Origin: Benincasa hispida
Lineage: Eukaryota > Streptophyta > Magnoliopsida > Cucurbitales > Cucurbitaceae
Reading direction: 5' to 3'
Assembly (NCBI RefSeq): GCF_009727055.1
Contig: NC_052358.1
Span: forward strand, 41,157,337-41,221,336
Length of the DNA stretch: 64,000 bases
Shown: positions 11,396 to 24,163 of the stretch, piece after piece
Layout of the letters: every line of letters begins with the position of its first letter
Position numbering within the stretch: the stretch's first letter is position 1
Notes under the pieces: model-generated
What the model was told of the DNA's origin: nothing
The model's database searches: none
What the model saw: only the letters and a program-made list of their open reading frames with translations
Position numbers and translations under genes: made by a program

Positions 11396-11402
11396 GGAAA
11401 AA

Positions 11403-12101
11403 TATAGTATTAGGGGTTAATGTCCTAAATTTCATGGATTTTGTAGTTTGAAAATTATTTGTACACGAATTATTATTTAATAGGATAAAGTGTTATTTTG
11501 CATTAACCCAAATCCAATAAACTAAGATCGTAGGTTATTTAATGTAGCTTAAACATGTATATGGTGACATACAAGTAGGTCATGTTTAAGTAAAAACTTC
11601 AATGATCTATAGTATATGGATAAGTTTGGGTACCTTATCCTGGTGACACTACGAATACGACCCACTTTGTAATTGTTTCAATTGTTATAAAGTGTTATAA
11701 ATGATCTGATCCTGATCTTGATCGTTCATGCGGAGACATGTGCGTGGGGGTATCATATACAAAGAGTTTGTATAAGATCGAATCACGAAATGATTAATCA
11801 CTCTTTATAACATCGTTACTTGAAGAGACTTACATTTCACTAGGATGACCATAGGTAATTTGACCATAATCCTGAGTGAGTTGTGAACTCCCACCTATAA
11901 GGGCGATCTTTTGACTTGCGTGGGTGAGAGTGGCTAGATTCGTCGACTCGATATGGCTACCATTTTGGGGTTCATCCAAGTGAGGAGCTGGGAACACAAC
12001 TATACAAGATGAAATTCACTTCTTCCTGGTCATAGATTAAGTAGATGAATTACTCTCTTAAGGGCTAATTTCGAGTCTTGAACAATAAGACATCTCACCC
12101 T
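11403..12101 (+). mobile_element. 5' part of a copia-type LTR, cut by the next LTR
   Basis: The text 'aatgtcctaaatttcatgg', 'aataaactaagatcgtaggt' and 'tatggataagtttgggtacc' lines up with the start of the LTR at 47553. It stops abruptly at 12101 where a second LTR of the same broad family begins with TGTTGGG. This is a nested insertion. Confidence 0.65.
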
Positions 12102-13794
12102 TGTTGGGTTGTATGTCCTAAAACTTACAGTTTGTAAAATTAAATATATTCTATTTGCAATAAAGATATTATTGAGATATTATTCAATAAAATTGTTATT
12201 TAATATGTAAATTGCACTTATAAAGCCTAAATCCAATAAACTAACAAACCCCTAGCTATAGTATGAATACTTGAACCTTATGTAGAGACATAAAAGAGAA
12301 TCAAGTTTGAGTAAATGGCCAAAATGGTCTATAAGTATAGGGATAGGGTTGGGTACCTTATCTTGGGAACACTATGGATGCAACACATTTTATATTTGAT
12401 ACAAATGATGTGATCTTGAAATCATTCATGTGAAAACATGCGAGTGGGGCCATCTTATACAAAACATGTTTGCATCAAACCGGACCATCAAATAGTCACT
12501 TTTTTTTTTAATAACGTCGTTTACTATTAAAACTGACTATTTCAATCTGATGACCTAAGGTAACTCGATCTTAGTCTTGAACAAGGGGCCCTACCCTCTC
12601 TATGACTGGGAGTGACTCATTTTATTGGTAGGACCATAAACTAATTGTTCTAGTGGATCAGTGGAGATTTAAGGAGCAAGATGTATTACACGGGTAAAAC
12701 GGTAATTTTGATCCAGCTGTTAACACGAACAACCTGTGAAGGATCGACTTACTGATCATGGTTAAGTCAAGTGGACAAAAATAGAAGAGTATAGCTATGG
12801 ACTTTAGTAGAGTAACCCGGTAATTAACGAATGATGATTAATTTGGTTTAAAGAGTTTATCCAATTAATCTCGGATCGTCGGAGCTCATGATTTGTAGGT
12901 TCATTAGGTCCCCTTACTAGCTCACAAACAGATTAAACCTTAGAATAACGTGATGAGAAAATTTGAAATGTTCAATTTCGAATTAATAGAATTGGTAATT
13001 ATATATGATATAATTAAAATTTTAATTAACAAATTAAAAGAAATTAGAGAAATGGATAATATTTAAATATGATTTAAATATTAATTACATGAACAGAGAT
13101 TCATGTATTAAGAATTGATGGTTTAGTAATCTAATATTTGATATTAAATTATTTTAATTAATTATCCAAAAATTAATTAATTATTTAAAATTAATTTTAT
13201 TTACAATTACTTATTTGAATTGATTTTATATGAAATTAATATAAAGAAAATTGATTGATTTTAAATCAAATAATTAAATTTAAAGAAAATCAATTTTAAA
13301 TTAGAAAATGGGAGAAAGTGGGGTTTTTCCCACTTCTTCCACTTCCTCTTCCAGCTGCCAATTCCATTATCTATGAAGGTTTTGGTGTCAATCTAGTAAT
13401 GTAATTTGATTGCATGTAAAAGTGGAAGAAACGTTGGTTTTTCCAAGCTGAAGAGATAAGCCATGCAATCTGATTTTGAGAAGAGAGAAATGTTCTCTCT
13501 TGTTTTTCACCAAACACCAAAATATTCTCGTGAAATCTCACTTAATACAATCTCATTTTGGGTTTCACCACAAAATCTAAGGTTCTAGAGGATAGTAAGG
13601 AAGATCAAGTAGTGATCTACAACCAGTTAGAGTGGAGAATTCAAGCTGGAATTGAAGATTTGAAGAGATCATCAAAGGTATATTTCAGAAACCCTATTTT
13701 TTAATATGAACATGCTTGCTTGATGATTAAAATTGATGAAATTAGAGTGCTTAAGATCCAAATTACTTCCACTTCTGGATTGTCAACTCCATCA
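12102..13794 (+). mobile_element. Copia-type 5' LTR, about 1.69 kb
   Basis: It runs from TGTTGGGTTGTATG to ...ctccatca and aligns end to end with the solo LTR at 24164-26070 (shared start TGTTG, shared end 'ctctatca', shared interior 'gacataaaag..gaatcaagtt'). A primer-binding site follows at once. I see no gag or pol frame downstream before other elements intervene. Confidence 0.8.
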
Positions 13795-13795
13795 A

Positions 13796-13810
13796 TTAGT
13801 ATCAGAGTTT
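13796..13810 (+). other. Primer-binding site, initiator tRNA-Met type (degenerate)
   Basis: TTAGTATCAGAGTTT differs by a few bases from TTGGTATCAGAGC, the usual copia site complementary to the 3' end of initiator tRNA-Met. It lies 2 bases after the LTR, as expected. Confidence 0.7.
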
Positions 13811-15229
13811 GATTTAAGCACTCAATTCACGTTAATTTTAGCTTTTGTGGGTGTTTTTTCATGAGTTACATGAAATGGGTTTTGAAATGGATCTATTATG
13901 GTTTTGGCATTAGATTTCTCATCAATTACGTTGTAATTTTCGTAATTGGCTTATTGTTTATGGGTCTTCATGTGTGATCAAGAGTCTATAAATTTGCTAG
14001 AGTCAATAAAGTTGCAATTAAATTGTAATTGGATAAGATCTGAAGCATCCTCAGTAGCAGAAAGCAGTAGATGAGGCTTCTGCTTCACAGCGTTGCAACG
14101 CTGTTCTTCATCCAACCCAAAAAAGGAGGGAAAACCCTGTGTATTGCAACGTTGGGGTTGAAGCGTTGCAACGCTGTTCATCCCATCCTAGAACACACAT
14201 GAGCGAAAGGATCGACGGTTTATCTTGTCTGATTCAACTGATTCAAGCCGTGGAGTTTCGGTTCAGCCAGTTTTAGACTGGTTTAACCCAAATTTCTTCC
14301 TTGGAGGTCCGGTTCGGGTGATTTGGAGCCGGTTCGATTGGTTCAGGCAACTCAAGATTTGTTTTAAGTTTTTTTTTTTTTTTTGTAATAATTTTTGGTT
14401 TTTACTTGATTAGGATGCCAAAACAGTCTATTTCAGTTTATGTTTAATTATTTATGCATTTTGATGTATGTTTAATGAAATTAAATCTTGTATGTGCATA
14501 AAGTATGCCATGTAGATTTAAAATCCCACCATAGGAAGCATGTATCATGCATTGAAAGTATGTTATAAAATGTTATAATATATAGTATACATGATTTAGG
14601 GTTTCATATATTTAATATAAGTTGTTATATTAAATTGTGCAATGCTTCATGTATGTTATGATATGTCTATAGTTTTATAAAGTGTTATAAAATGAATTAG
14701 ACATTTAAAATCTATAACGAAGATAAGATGCATCCTCACTTAGGGTTAACAAATGAAAACTTGTTTTAATAGTTAAAATAGGTTGTTATCTTGTAAAATC
14801 TGGTTACAAACTCAACCAGACTATAATCCTGTCTAAGGGTGGAGGTACTTAAGTTGACGGTTTACGAAACGCTTGCTACCTTGGGATTTAGCTGATTTTT
14901 AGCATTTTTAACTCGACTTTATGAGCATGCGTGAGCGATGCGAGGTAATAAAATAGATTTATTACTTAGACATCATAGGTTAAATCCAAATATAATCATT
15001 ATACTTAGATATTCACCTAGACTTAGGATGTTTTAGCCGGAATATACCTAAGTAAAGAATATACCCAGAACAAACAGAACACTTCAGTGGAAAATAAACA
15101 AATATCTATGATATGTTGTTTTTTAGCTCCCACTCCTAAGAGTTCACACCGTGAGATTCATGCTCGCTTCATGTCATTAAAAGATGTGATTAGACAACTT
15201 GCTATTAAAAATATTGTTTTTGAGTAGGA
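13811..15229 (+). mobile_element. Non-coding leader of the copia-type element
   Basis: Two clear AGCGTTGCAACGCT palindromes (14089-14102, 14162-14175) lie here. Further on, 14500-15120 shares blocks with 49850-50640 and 54120-54300 ('gtatgccat', 'cccaccatagg', 'agaacactcagtgg'-like text, 'ttcacaccgtgag'), so it is the long untranslated leader of this family. No credible long frame is present. Confidence 0.6.
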
Positions 15230-17085
15230 GATCCGCGACCTCAAGGAGAGCTTTAGTCTTCAGACTGAGGTTGGAACTGCTCTTCAGAGTTTGAGAGACT
15301 CAGTCACTCAATCTTCTGATTCAGTTGAGAAAGGATGAGAATCCTTATTACACACATCTTATGACATCACCGAGGCAAGCAACGATGAGGTAACCTATGT
15401 CGACATTAAAGATGAGTTAGAGGATAACATGTCATGTTTAAAACCAGTTTGTGAGGACTGTGGAGAATTTGAGCCTAAACCCGTCGATTTCCAAGTGATG
15501 GAGTTAGAGTTTGAAAAATCTCACCCTGTTCTGTCGTCTGGTATATCCTATATTTTTTAGTTTTGTTCTTTTTGTTCTCAAGAGTCAGTTGAGTCAGAGT
15601 CTGTATTTTCAGTTGAGCCAGTCCTTGAATCTGTTGATTTTTCTTTTTTTTTTTTTTTCTCTTTCCAAACAAAATTAAAAATCCAAAATTTGAACTACCT
15701 AGTTCTCTTCAAAAGATGAAGAGTCTTATAGTCTTACTAGGCTATATAGACTCATCCAAGAAGGGACTAGAGAAATACGAAATTTTTCTTTGTGTCTTGA
15801 CAGGGGACAGGTCACATCGAGTAATCAACGTTAAAAATTTGTCTTTCTTAGAGGGAGCCAGGTGAAAAAATTTATTGCTTTCTTTATTTGTTTTCTAGAT
15901 TAGCCTTCTTTTTGTTTTTTGTTTTGTAGGGACAACCTAGAGGAGAAGAGCATCTTTTTGAGAGGTGAGCCCAACTACCACCATCTTGTGCGCAACTATG
16001 ATTTCAGAGGAGGTTTCCTGTTCCCTTGATTTTTTTTAAACTATATTTGAGATATATTAGGAACAATGTATCATTTTAAAGTTGGGGGTGGGGTACCTGT
16101 TGGATTTTTTTTTTTCTTTTTTTATTTTTAGCTTGGGGTTCTTAAGCATTGTGCTTGAACTATGCTATGTGCTTTAGTTGCTTTGCCAGCTTGTTTGCTC
16201 TGTGGTTATCATGATAGTTTATGACGCTCTCTTCTAGTGATAAAATTTGCATTAAAGAACGTTAAGAAAGCATGATCATGATTTTAGCCCAATTTTAAGA
16301 ATTTTTTCTTGTCTCTCATGCATCTTGAAGTCATTGTTTTGCGAAACTAAAGTCTTGCGTGCTTAGAATTAGATTATCTAGTTTGTACTTCTATTGTCAC
16401 CCCGAAAGGTCCACATTTGACTTAGGAGTAATCGCACTTGTTTTAGAGCAAAACTAGACAAAGTGGATAAATTAGGGCCTACAGTGAATTAAAAAATATA
16501 ATCTGTTGAAAAAATATAAAAAATACAAAAAATACAAAAAGAGGCATAAGCCAGTGTGCTTGAAAAAAAAAGTATGTGTGCATGGATAGAGGTGAAAAGA
16601 GCTACCTTCGCTGTGTCTAGTTAGGGCATGCGAGTAAAGAGTGATAGGTTCCTGGCGGTAGGGTGTGAAAGCTAGCCCTCTAGGTAAAATGAATGCCCAT
16701 TATGTTTTTTTTTTTTTTTTGTGTGTGTGTGTGTTTAGGCACCCTTGTCTTAATGTTGCCCTCACTTTGCAAGTTTGGTATGTCTGGGGTTGATAATCGA
16801 GCCAGTGTAGGGAAAAAACGGGATGAGGATTTTATAAAACTTTTTCGGACCGTGAAAGTTTAACTAGCAAAACTCTAGGCTTGCTCATGCATGAATAGAT
16901 TAAGAACCGTTCTTAAACTTGTGCTTCATTGATTGATCATAATTAATTTTCGTTCTTAATTTCAAATTTCATTCAAATTGGCTGTTGAGATTGGAGTAAC
17001 AACCTTGCGAATTAAGTTAGCATATCTTTAATTATTTTATATTCTATTTGATTGTGTGTTTCTACCTTGCTCGGGACGAGCAAGA
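15230..17085 (+). mobile_element. 3' untranslated region of an Athila/Tat-like gypsy element
   Basis: An open stretch from about 15596 to a TGA at 15863 reads coding-like (FELPSSLQKMKSL, then LLGYIDSSKKG and FLCVLTGDRSHRVIN), but I do not recognise the family. After it comes T-rich non-coding DNA with 'aaagttgggggtggg' near 16079, an A-rich 'aaatacaaaaaatac' tract (16512-16540) and 'tgctcgggacgagc' at 17068. These are characteristic of the 3' end of Athila/Tat elements. The front of this element, including gag-pol, is missing. Confidence 0.6.
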
Positions 17086-17101
17086 ATTAAGTTGGGGTGT
17101 T
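17086..17101 (+). other. Polypurine tract of gypsy element
   Basis: AATTAAGTTGGGGTGTT sits directly before the TG of the 3' LTR, the place where plus-strand priming occurs. It is interrupted by pyrimidines, as is common in this clade. Confidence 0.6.
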
Positions 17102-18436
17102 TGATAGCTCTCAAAAAGAGCTATTATTCTTAGTATAATTTGGGCTAGTTATTGAATTTTATGTGTTTATTTTTCCATTTTGTAGATACCGAGCAATCAA
17201 GGGATAAAATTGTCGATTTGGTGAAGAACGGGGTTAATTTAGAGCAATTTGAAGTTTATTTAAGCATTCGGGCTTCAAAAGAGTCAAAAAGACCAAAATG
17301 CCCCTACTTCAGCGTTGCAATGCTCATCTTATACGAAGTCCTGACGCTCGACTGACGCTGAAAGGCAATAGCCTGGTGTGTAGGGGAACGTTGCAACGGT
17401 ACTCGCTTCGAGTTGGTAGCGACGCCAACGTTGCAACGTTTTTTCCTGACGCTTGTGGCTTTTCGGTCGAGCGTTGCAACGCTGCGGAGATTTCTGTAAA
17501 TACTGCCCTTTGTATTTAAATCGAAATAGGCCAAATTTTGGGGGTTGAATTGATGGAGGTCGATGTTAAGCTTCAATCTTCTTCTTTTCCCTTCAAATTT
17601 TAGTATCTTTATGTTAGTTTTTCTTTTTGTTTTGGGTTGTAATCAACAGATTGGACCTGTATCTCAGATTTATCTATGAATTAAGAGGTAAATCCTATCT
17701 AATTTCTTTGAGCAAGAGCCCTATGTTTTATTTCTTGAAGGATTTTTAGTTAATTTAACTAAATTGCTGTGAACTCTTTGGGATAATTTGATTGAATGTT
17801 AATAGAATTTTTATAAATTATCTTACAAATTAGTTTATTGAAATTCTTGTTTGCAAAATCGTCATAGCCTATGCATATATTGATTGATTTAGTTGTGCAT
17901 ATTAGGATCACGTGTGTAAAGTCTAGACATTTTCTGACCAAATGCATGTATGCCCTAATATAATCTTTTCCAAATAAATCATACTATAAGATATGGCTTT
18001 TCCGACTTGTAGTATATCTCAACAATTGAACCCTTTTGTAATGCAATTCAATTTTAACTTGTATGTCACTAAGAAGGAACACTTGTAAATTGAATTAGGG
18101 TTAATTTGGTTTAATATCAAATTTGGCTAATTGGACTGTTAGATTTTCTAATAGGTTGAGGGGTTGACAGATTCAGTGTAATTAATTGATGCCTAATGAA
18201 AGAAATTACATAGGAAAATCTCTCGTGCTCTAGAAATTAGATAGACTCCTATTCCATTTTACATTTACCCTTCTATTTTAATTTTACACATATATCTCTT
18301 CCACACAAAATCCCCCATTTACCGCTCTAGTTGGAAAATTAACTTAACGAAAAAAAATCATGCTTCCCTATAGATTGACTCAGACTTACCATTATTGCTA
18401 TGTTTTAGTAGTAATAGGAGTAGTTTGATATTTACA
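17102..18436 (+). mobile_element. Ty3/gypsy (Athila/Tat-like) 3' LTR
   Basis: It begins TGATAGCTCTCAAAAAGAGC and follows a polypurine tract, so it is a 3' LTR. Four palindromes of the AGCGTTGCAACGCT type occur at 17311, 17387, 17427 and 17470. The block 'ccattattgctatgttttag' near 18390 matches the 9719 LTR. The end at 18436 (ttaca) is my estimate. Confidence 0.75.
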
Positions 18437-18455
18437 AATTTTCTATTAGTCAAGT

Positions 18456-18910
18456 TTGAGGCTTCTTAACGACGTAGGTCTCGGGCCTGTCAATGACAAA
18501 CTATTTGTATCGACAAATGCAACATTCTTAGAGGAAGACCAGATAGATAATCATCAACCCCGCAGTAAGCTAGTATTAAGTGAAATGACCACAGAAGCTA
18601 CAGACAAATCAACAAGAGTTGTTGATAAAGCTGGTACGTCACATCCTTCTAAAGAGTTGAGAGTGTCTTGACGTAGTGGGAGGATTGTTCAACAACCTGA
18701 TCGTTACATGGGTTTGATAGAAACTTAGGTTGTCATACGAAAAAAAGTCATGGACCTTGAAATTGTTTTGATGGTTTTGAAATTGTATATAAAAAAAGGA
18801 TGAATATGACTTGAATTCAATTATGAAAAAGGGAGATTTAAATATGATCTCATGTCTAATTTTAAGGAGATATTGCCTAATATGCAAATATAATTTGAAC
18901 TTAATCATTC
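18456..18910 (+). pseudogene. Copia polyprotein scrap (integrase-RT linker)
   Basis: Frame 18456-18671 reads NDKLFVSTNATFLEEDQI, which is the end of the copia integrase region, then a charged linker. After an in-frame TGA at 18669-18671, the same frame reads RSGRIVQQPDRYMGLIET, the conserved block before the copia reverse transcriptase. The rest to about 18910 is decayed. It probably belongs to the same copia family as the gag at 56455. Confidence 0.78.
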
Positions 18911-19043
18911 AATGTTTAAGGTAAATCGGATTCTACACCTATGTGACCTTCTATGAAGTATCTTTATAAGGTTAAGTCATTAAACCTATATTTAAAACAC
19001 AATCCTTTGATTTTATAGGTCTCGTCCTATGTCTAGGGTTTGC

Positions 19044-19220
19044 GAGGTCTTATATGTAGGCTCCTTTATTTGGTTCCAAACCTAATCTAATCCTTTTAGT
19101 ATTAGACAAGATCCTATGTTTATGGTCGAAAGTGAGGTCTTATATGTAGGCTCCTCTCCTATATTGTTTTTATTTGTTTCAAATCTAATCTAACCCTTTT
19201 AATATTAGACAAGATTTTGA
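19044..19220. repeat. Two imperfect tandem units of about 90 bp
   Basis: 'gaggtcttatatgtaggctc' occurs at 19044 and 19134, each followed by 'aatctaat', 'ccttttagtattagacaag' and similar text. No coding frame. Confidence 0.8.
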
Positions 19221-20069
19221 GTATATTAATTTAGGTGATCAATTTAAACTAATAATCAATCTATAAATCAATAATAGCAAACTTAGAATTGAAAAATTAA
19301 ATTCTAATTAGGCTTCTAGTCCTATATTATTGGAAATCACATATTTTAATCCCCACAATTAAATTAGTTCATGATTATAACGATAAAACACAAAATTAAA
19401 TTAGAGCAGATGGACACAATGTTAAATAAAAAAGGGAATTTGGACACAATGTTAAATAAAAAAAAGGGAATTTATAAGGAAGGTATTGACAATAAAATCT
19501 AAATGGAAAAATTGCAAAGAAACAATTTTAATGATACAAACTTAAAAGAAGGAAAGTATAATGAATAATTAGAAATATTAGTAAGGAAAGGGCACAAAAC
19601 GTCAACCAAAACAGTAAATTAAGGTGTTGGAAATTAGTCGAAGCTAAAAAAAAAATGTTTTTTAAATATAAAAAAATATATCAAAATATTTACAAAATAT
19701 ACCAAAACTATTTTAATCTAAAAAGAAAATAAAGAAATAACAAAATGAAACTAAAAATATTTTATTACGATAAAATCTGTAAAATGAAATGGAATACAAA
19801 CACTAAGCTAGTAGAAACATAAAATTAAAATTAAAACAAGACTTATAAGTAAAAGTTCTAGAAAACCAAATACAAGAAAGAAAGAGAGGAACATGAAGAA
19901 TAAAGCTTCGGATCTAACTCAATCTTACTCGGTTCAACCATTTTCATAGGAGAATTGGGTCGGTACAAGTACAGCGGCGTAGGGCTTCAAGAAATTGACT
20001 AAAAACAGTAAAATACTCCGTACAGGTGTAGAATTTTTATGTATTTTTTTTTGGAGGAAAAATAGATGA
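19221..20069. other. AT-rich stretch with a 31-bp tandem duplication
   Basis: 'ttggacacaatgttaaataa' occurs twice in a row near 19408-19470. Otherwise A-rich DNA with no gene or recognisable element. Confidence 0.5.
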
Positions 20070-20604
20070 AGGGTTGGCAAAATTCCAGTGGGGTCGATTC
20101 CCCACCCCGATCGGAATGGGAAATTCTTGGTTTAATCCCGGTCAAATCGGAAATTTTTTTCGGGGTCCCGTCCGGGGACGGGGTGGGGACAGGATGGTAT
20201 CCTCGCCCCGACCCCGATTTTATATAGTTATATTTTTAATATTTTATAAATATATATTTAAAAATAATATATATATAATATTATAAAATTTATTATGTAT
20301 GTTTATAATGTATATTATAGACTTATAGTGTTTGAAGCCCATATTGATTATATAAATTCAAAATTTAGCCCAAAAGTCAAGTTCAAACTTAAAAAATTAA
20401 AAGAAAAAAAATAGAAAATTCCTGAGGGATCTAATAGGGTCCGGCGGGGATATGAGTAGGGGAATCCCCGTGGGAAACAGGGAATGGGGCCCTGCGGGGA
20501 CCTATTTCCCTGACGGGAATCCCCTCGGAGATGGGGGGAATTTCTCTCACGGGGTTGGGGACGGGGATCCTCCCTCGCCCCAGCCCGACCCTGTTGCCAA
20601 CCCT
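20070..20604. mobile_element. MITE with GGGTTGGCAA inverted ends and G-rich arms
   Basis: The left end AGGGTTGGCAA (20070-20080) and the right end TTGCCAACCCT (20594-20604) are perfect 11-bp inverted repeats. Both arms are rich in 'ggggacgggg' and 'ccccgacccc' and fold on each other; the centre (20225-20400) is AT-rich. There is no transposase. The flanks do not form a clear target duplication, so the superfamily is open (hAT-like is my guess). Confidence 0.78.
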
Positions 20605-21430
20605 AATTCTCATCGGGAAGAATTGATCGTTTGGAGAACTTTTGTTCCATTTTTAAATTTGACTTCAACGAAATTTCTGCAAAATACACCAAAATTGAGA
20701 ATTTCTTGCCAAATTCAACTTTTTTTTTTCCAACTAAGATTAAAAATGCCATTTATGAATTATTTGTTATTTTAAACTTTATTTTTCTATGAAAAATACT
20801 AAATGTATGAAATTTATATAAAAATCCTTAGGTTTACAAGGTAATAATTCTAAAAAATGAGAATGTATATGTTTTTTCATAAATAATTATTCAACCACTA
20901 ATAAAATCATTAAATGCATAATACTTACATTAAAACCACACTTGGGGCTTTGGCTTTTTCTATAAAATTCCAGCCATAGCATTCATATTTGACTGAAGGG
21001 AGAATAGGCGGCATATTGTCTTTTTTTTTTTTTATTTTTTTTTTAAAATTTTTGGTAATAAAAAAAAGTAAAAACCGGATAATTTCATTTAATTATAAAA
21101 AAGTTATCTTTAATTATAACAAGTTATTATATAATGAATAATATAATGGAGACATTTTAAATATAAAAAAATATTTAAAAATATTTACATTTCATAGCAA
21201 AAAGTTCTAAAAGTATAAAGCACTTTTGGAACTTTGGAAATTTTTTGGTATAAAATGTAAATATTTTTGGGATTTTTTCTATTTATAAGAATTTTCCTAA
21301 TATCAATATAATCATAGTTAGAAAATCAAAATACTATCTCATCAGATCAAAATTTCAACATAGGGCTCATTAAGTTATTCAGAGATTGGTAGCTATTTGA
21401 ACCTAGATCTTGGGATCTCTAGTCAATTTG
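20605..21430. other. AT-rich gene-free stretch
   Basis: No coding frame and no defined element. T- and A-runs are frequent (for example 21021-21045). Confidence 0.5.
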
Positions 21431-21880
21431 AATGGTTCCCTCTCCGGTTAACTTTTTAAAATTTAGTCTCATTCTTCTTGATAAACTTTCAACCAACTCT
21501 TTAATTAGACATTTTGTAAGTAGATCCACAATATTATTTTTTGACATTACAAAGTCTCAATTGTGATAATTTCACTAGAAAATAATTCTCTAATTATATC
21601 ATGTCTTTGTCATATATGTCGAGCCTTATTATTATTCTCTAAAAAGGTACAAGTTGTATTTGCACTGTAGGATCATCATTCAAATTTTTGTAGCCAATTT
21701 AAATATATCCCAATCTCTTTCAAAAATGTTTTTCAAAGCTTTAAAGTTGGATTGTACATTTTGGGAATAGCCATTTCTCCTAAATATCCCACAATAACAT
21801 CACATTTTAAGAAGGTTTCAACCTTCCCATAATTCACAAGGAATTTTTTGTGTTTTCGTATATGAAATTCTATAGAAAAA
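21430..21880 (-). mobile_element. Antisense copia RNase H remnant (weak)
   Basis: The text 'caaccaactctttaattag' then 'cattttgtaagtagatcc' resembles the antisense 3' end of copia pol, as seen in the better copy near 34660-34700 ('cccttttgtaagtacat'). No reading frame survives, so the call rests on short similarity only. Confidence 0.4.
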
Positions 21881-21959
21881 GATAATTAACCTTCAAATGA
21901 TGAGACTTGGCCTAAAAATAGACTACTTGAATTGCAAAATGCAAAAGATTAAATGGAGG

Positions 21960-23290
21960 GTTTGTTTGTTTTAAGAACTAGAAACTAAGTAAAAAGAAAA
22001 GAATTGATATAGAAAATTTATTGATGAGAGAAATAAGAGAGATTGTGAGATAAGATTCAATTGAAATGAAATCTTGGAGATTTTATGTAAACTAGGCAAT
22101 TCTATCATTGACTTAACAAAGAATCATGCAATTAGATTATTCGATGATTCATTAAAAATAAATTTCTAATGCCCTAATTACCTAATTTCACAATTAACCA
22201 TAATTTAGGTCTTAATTGCTTCCCAAAGACATTTCATAATTAATTCCTAAATTGCATTAAACTCATGGGTTTTCTTAACTATTTTAATCTTGAAATCAAA
22301 AGACTGAAAGTTCAAGATTGATTGCATAAATGTTCTGAATTAATAGATTCTTTAAAGAAAAGAGGAAAATAAGTCCACATTTTCTATCAAGACTACTAAT
22401 TCTTGCAACCATAGTTACAATTTTGTTATAGAACAATGTAATTTTTGCATATAAAAATTAATTAATTTGAGTCGTCAATTTAATCTTAATCAATTTTATT
22501 TTAAATCTCATAAAAAACATTCAAAAGAAAGTAATTGCATGAAAGTAAATTCAAGGAAAAGTCTTAAGAAAATGTCAATCCATAATTCCCCAAAAAAAAG
22601 AATTACCTAATCATGGATGGCGAAATTCTTCAAGCAATCCATTGATAGTTGCATATTGATACAAAGTCTGAATACAAATAAAATGAATCTCATAGAAAAT
22701 TACAAGAATCGCTCTTGAAAATTTGAAGTCTCTCTCTAAAAAGTGAGTTTTTTTTCTCCTCTTCTAAATTTCTCTCTAAAAATGATATATTCTATCTTCA
22801 AAATGATCTCTAATATGTTTTGCTGAAATACTGAATCAAAATTTATAGCAATAGCAAAGCATCGTGAGGCTCGGGGATGAATCGCATAAAAATCCAGAAA
22901 AAAGAATGAACACATCGAGTTTTTGCAGTTTAAAAAGCGAGCTTCTTGACTTATACTCGATCCTCGATGCACGATGATGCTTTACTTGATGCTGGACGTT
23001 GGATGGCCTTTACTTGATAGCTTTTACTCGATGAAAAATGAATAAGAGGAAAATCAATGATACTCGATGACTCGATACTTGATTACTTGATGATGTTCAC
23101 TGGCATTTACTCGATGGTATGAAATATAGAATACTTGATGCTTGATAGCCTTTTTGGCACAATTTTCTTGCAATGATTCCTAAACGCTTCGGGGACCGTT
23201 TTACCTACAAAATTAGCATTTAAAGCAAATAATCAACACAATTTTGGAGAAATTAACATAGAAAATATACATCATTTGAAGACCTAACGA
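21960..23290 (-). mobile_element. Antisense gypsy LTR-like block with ACTCGATG repeats
   Basis: Read on the minus strand, this resembles the gypsy LTRs of the window. The U3-like part (22925-23150) has about ten scattered copies of 'actcgatg' or 'acttgatg', the complement of the 'catcgagta' repeats in the 9719 LTR. The distal part (22140-22620) has the AT-rich R/U5-like text. Ends and target duplication are not visible. Confidence 0.5.
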
Positions 23291-24163
23291 CTCCATTTTT
23301 CAAATATAAATTTCATTACTATGACATACTCTATATTAGATATACCGGTTTTCTTTGACGATTCTCAAAGATTTTCACCAAATCCACCACTACAGACATT
23401 ATATAGTATATTATCTATTCTATTTAAAATCTAGTTTTTGCATAAATAATTTGCATTTTTCTATGCCTTAAGCTTTTCTATGCCTAAACTTTTCTTGAAA
23501 ACTCACTGTTCCATCATCTTCGAGAACTTCATGTTTTCTCTTTTGATGTTGGACAGAGAAATTGGTAAAATGAGAATGGATAAGAAAGATTTAAAGAATT
23601 GATATACTTTACCAACAATATTTCATAAATGTCCTAAACTTTGTTTATATCTGGTATATTAGTTATTTGATATACTTTATATTTAGTATATCGGTGGACT
23701 AATATACCAAAACTAATATACCAAATATAAACTATATATGTTATACAATGGATATAGCAAATTTATCATTCATAAACCATATTTATCAGTCAATAAGTGC
23801 TTGTTTGTTTACTGTTATTCGTGGAATGAATTTCAATATTCTTATTCGTCTATTATAGAATATTATATTTGTTGTACATAATAATTCACTTATAATGGTT
23901 CAATTAGTTATGTTAGTAACCATTTTGAATGAATGTTGATAAGCTATTGGTATGCCAATGTTACATTTGAAATTGAATTTTGAACATGTGCCGATATATA
24001 ATTGATATACTTGAACCAATGTGTAGTTTTAAAAAGTACTGATATACAATGATGTACCAACGTTTTTTTTTAACTTGAAATGACTTCATTTCAAGTTGAT
24101 GTTAATATAATACGAATGCACCAACGTTATACTTAAGATTTTAATTATAATAAATGTTGATAT
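23291..24163. repeat. AT-rich DNA dense in 'gatatac' motifs, left part
   Basis: From about 23590 there are many short imperfect repeats containing tgatatac or atatacca at intervals of roughly 25-60 bases. The same pattern resumes at 26071 after the solo LTR, so the LTR split one block. No gene. Confidence 0.6.

Noticed and set aside
9719..18436. One complete gypsy element with 5' LTR at 9719 and 3' LTR at 17102
   Set aside because: The two LTRs are too different in U3 (only one has 'atcgag' repeats), no primer site follows the left one, and the interior is filled by copia-type LTRs without gypsy gag-pol.
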